From NCBI GenBank assembly GCA_001512945.1, contig LFTF01000025.1:18904-25733 (forward strand): a stretch of 6,830 nucleotides of DNA, in the 5' to 3' direction. Shown in pieces: positions 5,149 to 6,830 of this stretch. Numbering within the stretch: position 1 is the stretch's first letter; each line of letters begins with the position of its first letter. Origin of the DNA: Clostridiales bacterium DTU023. GTDB lineage: Bacteria > Bacillota > Clostridia > Saccharofermentanales > DTU023. The notes below the pieces were generated by a model. The model was not told the origin of the DNA, did not search any database, and saw only the letters and a list, made by a program, of their open reading frames with translations. A program made the translations under genes and the position numbers.

Positions 5149-6830
5149 ATGAAAAAATACCTAGCAATGCTCTTGGCAGTCATGATGCTGGTGGGTTTAG
5201 TTGCCTGTGGGCCTCCGGCTCCACCGACGCCGACTGACGCACCGACAGTAACAACTACCGGGACCGAAGCACCGCCAGAGACGACCGAGCCGTTTGTGTC
5301 GAAAGACCCCAACTACGGGACGATCATCATTGGCTCCACAACGGAAATATCGGGTGACTGGGGACGCGCAATGTGGACCAACAACGCCACCGACGCGATG
5401 ATCCGTGAACTGATTGACGGCTACGGCACGGTTATGTCTGACAGGGAAGCTTTATTTGACGCAAACCCGACGGTCGTTGAGAAGTTGGAAATGGAAGTAG
5501 TCGAACATCCGGAAGTTGAAGCTGAAGATGGTGAGAATACATCCACGAAAATTTTCAAAATTACAATCAAGAAAGATCTGACCTACAACAACGGCGATCC
5601 GATAACAGCGAAAGACTTTGTTGCTCAAACACTGTTCGGCTGCTCCAAAGAAGGAACGACCGAGCTCGCCACAAAACTTAATTCGTACATGTCCATTGTG
5701 GGTGGCGCAGCTTACCAGAAGGGTGAAGCGGACTTCGTGTCAGGCATTCGCCTCTACGATGACTATACGTTCTCTTTCGAGATCGTGGCCGACAAACTGC
5801 CATACTTCTATGACATTACATACGCCGGCGCCTCGCCGATGCATTACAAACTCTGGTTTGGTGAAGACGTCGATATCGTTGATGAAGGTGAAGGCTGTTC
5901 CTTCAACGAGGCGTTCACACTTGAGAAAATCCAACCTCACGTAGATAAGCAGCGCTACCTATCTGACAACCGCGTTTCGGCCGGGCCTTATACGCTCCAA
6001 TCCTATGATGATTCTGCCAAACAGGCGATCCTCGTCGCAAATGACCTCTTCGCCGGCAATCTTTATGGCGAAAAGCCAGAGGTTGAAAAAATCGTCATCA
6101 TTAAGGCTGAAGATGCTACTTGGGCTGACGGCATGAAGACGGGCATCTTCAATGTCTATGACAAGGTCACTGGCGGTGACGACGTTACCGCGGCAATGGA
6201 CATCATCGAAGAGATGGGGATGGATTTCGCCCAGTATGACCGCGCGGGCTACGGCCTCTTAAATTTCGCGTGCGATATGGGACCGACTCAGTTCGTTGAG
6301 GTTCGTCATGCGGTAGCTTACCTGCTTGACCGTCCGGAATTCGCCGAGACGTTCTGTAAAGGCTGGGGCGGCCTTGTGCACGGACCTTATGGTGTCGCGC
6401 ATTGGATGTACCAAGAATCCGAAGAATGGCTTGAAGACAACCTCAACAAGTATCCTTCCAGTTTGGATAGCGCCGTCGCGGAGCTTGAAGCAGGCGGTTG
6501 GACACTCGATGAAAATGGAGAAACTTTCAAGGGTGAAGGCTTGCGCTATAAGGAAGTTACCGAAGAACAAGCCGGATCATACGAGTACGTGAAGACAGTG
6601 GGCGACAAAAAACTGATGGCGCTGGAAATTGAATGGCTTTCTACCGAGGGTAACGATGTTTCCGAACTCCTAAAGGTTATGCTCTCTGAAAATGAGAACA
6701 CCGCAAAAGCAGGCATGCAGATCAACCAAACAGTAGTTGACTTCACGCAGTTGCTGAACTGGTATTACCGTGACGCCACTGAAGGCGACCAGTATGGCGT
6801 GCCGAAATATGGCATGTTTAACCTGGCCAC
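5149..6830 (+). CDS. Family 5 ABC-transporter substrate-binding lipoprotein (C-terminus beyond window)
   Basis: This is the extracellular solute receptor of an ABC importer of the peptide/nickel (SBP_bac_5, OppA/DppA-like) class; the ligand is not predictable. The N-terminus is a lipoprotein signal peptide: MKK, a hydrophobic stretch and the lipobox LVAC with lipidated Cys20. A Pro/Thr-rich tether (about 21-48) follows. The mature domain shows family marks: NYGTIIIGS (about 57-65), KDLTYNNGDPITAKDF (142-159 region), SAGPYTLQSYD (about 275-285) and VRHAVAYLLDRPEF (about 385-398). The 560 visible codons are free of stops and open at the right edge; family members usually have 500-650 residues, so it may be nearly complete. 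The start ATG 5149 is set by GGAGG (5137-5141), 7 nt upstream, and by the signal peptide. The permease and ATPase genes normally follow such a gene, but would lie outside the window. Confidence 0.92.
   Translation, partial: MKKYLAMLLAVMMLVGLVACGPPAPPTPTDAPTVTTTGTEAPPETTEPFVSKDPNYGTIIIGSTTEISGDWGRAMWTNNATDAMIRELIDGYGTVMSDREALFDANPTVVEKLEMEVVEHPEVEAEDGENTSTKIFKITIKKDLTYNNGDPITAKDFVAQTLFGCSKEGTTELATKLNSYMSIVGGAAYQKGEADFVSGIRLYDDYTFSFEIVADKLPYFYDITYAGASPMHYKLWFGEDVDIVDEGEGCSFNEAFTLEKIQPHVDKQRYLSDNRVSAGPYTLQSYDDSAKQAILVANDLFAGNLYGEKPEVEKIVIIKAEDATWADGMKTGIFNVYDKVTGGDDVTAAMDIIEEMGMDFAQYDRAGYGLLNFACDMGPTQFVEVRHAVAYLLDRPEFAETFCKGWGGLVHGPYGVAHWMYQESEEWLEDNLNKYPSSLDSAVAELEAGGWTLDENGETFKGEGLRYKEVTEEQAGSYEYVKTVGDKKLMALEIEWLSTEGNDVSELLKVMLSENENTAKAGMQINQTVVDFTQLLNWYYRDATEGDQYGVPKYGMFNLA

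Noticed and set aside
5618..5944. A 108-codon plus-strand frame
   Set aside because: Out-of-frame shadow of the substrate-binding protein, which reads through without stops.
1..6830. CRISPR array, insertion sequence, integrase or attachment site next to the tRNAs
   Set aside because: No regularly spaced repeats, transposase or integrase motifs, or duplicated tRNA 3' ends were seen.

Overview
The window looks like a chromosomal segment of a low-to-moderate GC member of the Bacillota, most likely a clostridial lineage. This is an inference from strong GGAGG-type ribosome binding sites, TTGACA/TATAAT-type promoters, tRNA genes with encoded CCA ends, a lipoprotein signal peptide with a Gly/Pro-rich start of the mature chain, and a tRNA-Met whose arms look clostridial. 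No species can be named from sequence alone.

Layout. (1) Positions 1-3221, minus strand: a tightly packed operon read from right to left. A consensus-like promoter (3194-3221) drives an OmpR/PhoB-type response regulator (2457-3152), a membrane histidine kinase with HAMP, PAS and catalytic domains (589-2448), and an RluF-type 23S rRNA pseudouridine synthase (1-587, its C-terminus lies beyond the window). (2) Positions 3280-4044, plus strand: a divergently transcribed, S4-less RluA-family pseudouridine synthase. (3) Positions 4097-4697: a tRNA locus. Three tRNAs (Met, Tyr, Leu) run leftward from one strong promoter and end at a long-stemmed terminator. A tRNA-Pro runs rightward from a second strong promoter whose -35 box lies 10 bp from the first one, and it ends at its own terminator. 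(4) Positions 4698-5148: an AT-rich intergenic region without a convincing gene but with promoter-like boxes, a duplicated 16-mer, inverted repeats and a triple heptamer. (5) Positions 5149 to the window end, plus strand: the N-terminal 560 codons of a family 5 (peptide/nickel type) ABC-transporter substrate-binding lipoprotein, open at the edge.

Working together: the two-component pair is a sensor-to-transcription relay, and the RluF gene follows it closely enough to be translationally coupled. The two pseudouridine synthases and four tRNAs make the middle of the window a translation-related neighbourhood. The lipoprotein probably begins a transporter operon that continues to the right. I found no convincing new biological system. 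The less explained parts are the regulatory architecture upstream of the lipoprotein gene and the hairpin inside the tRNA array.
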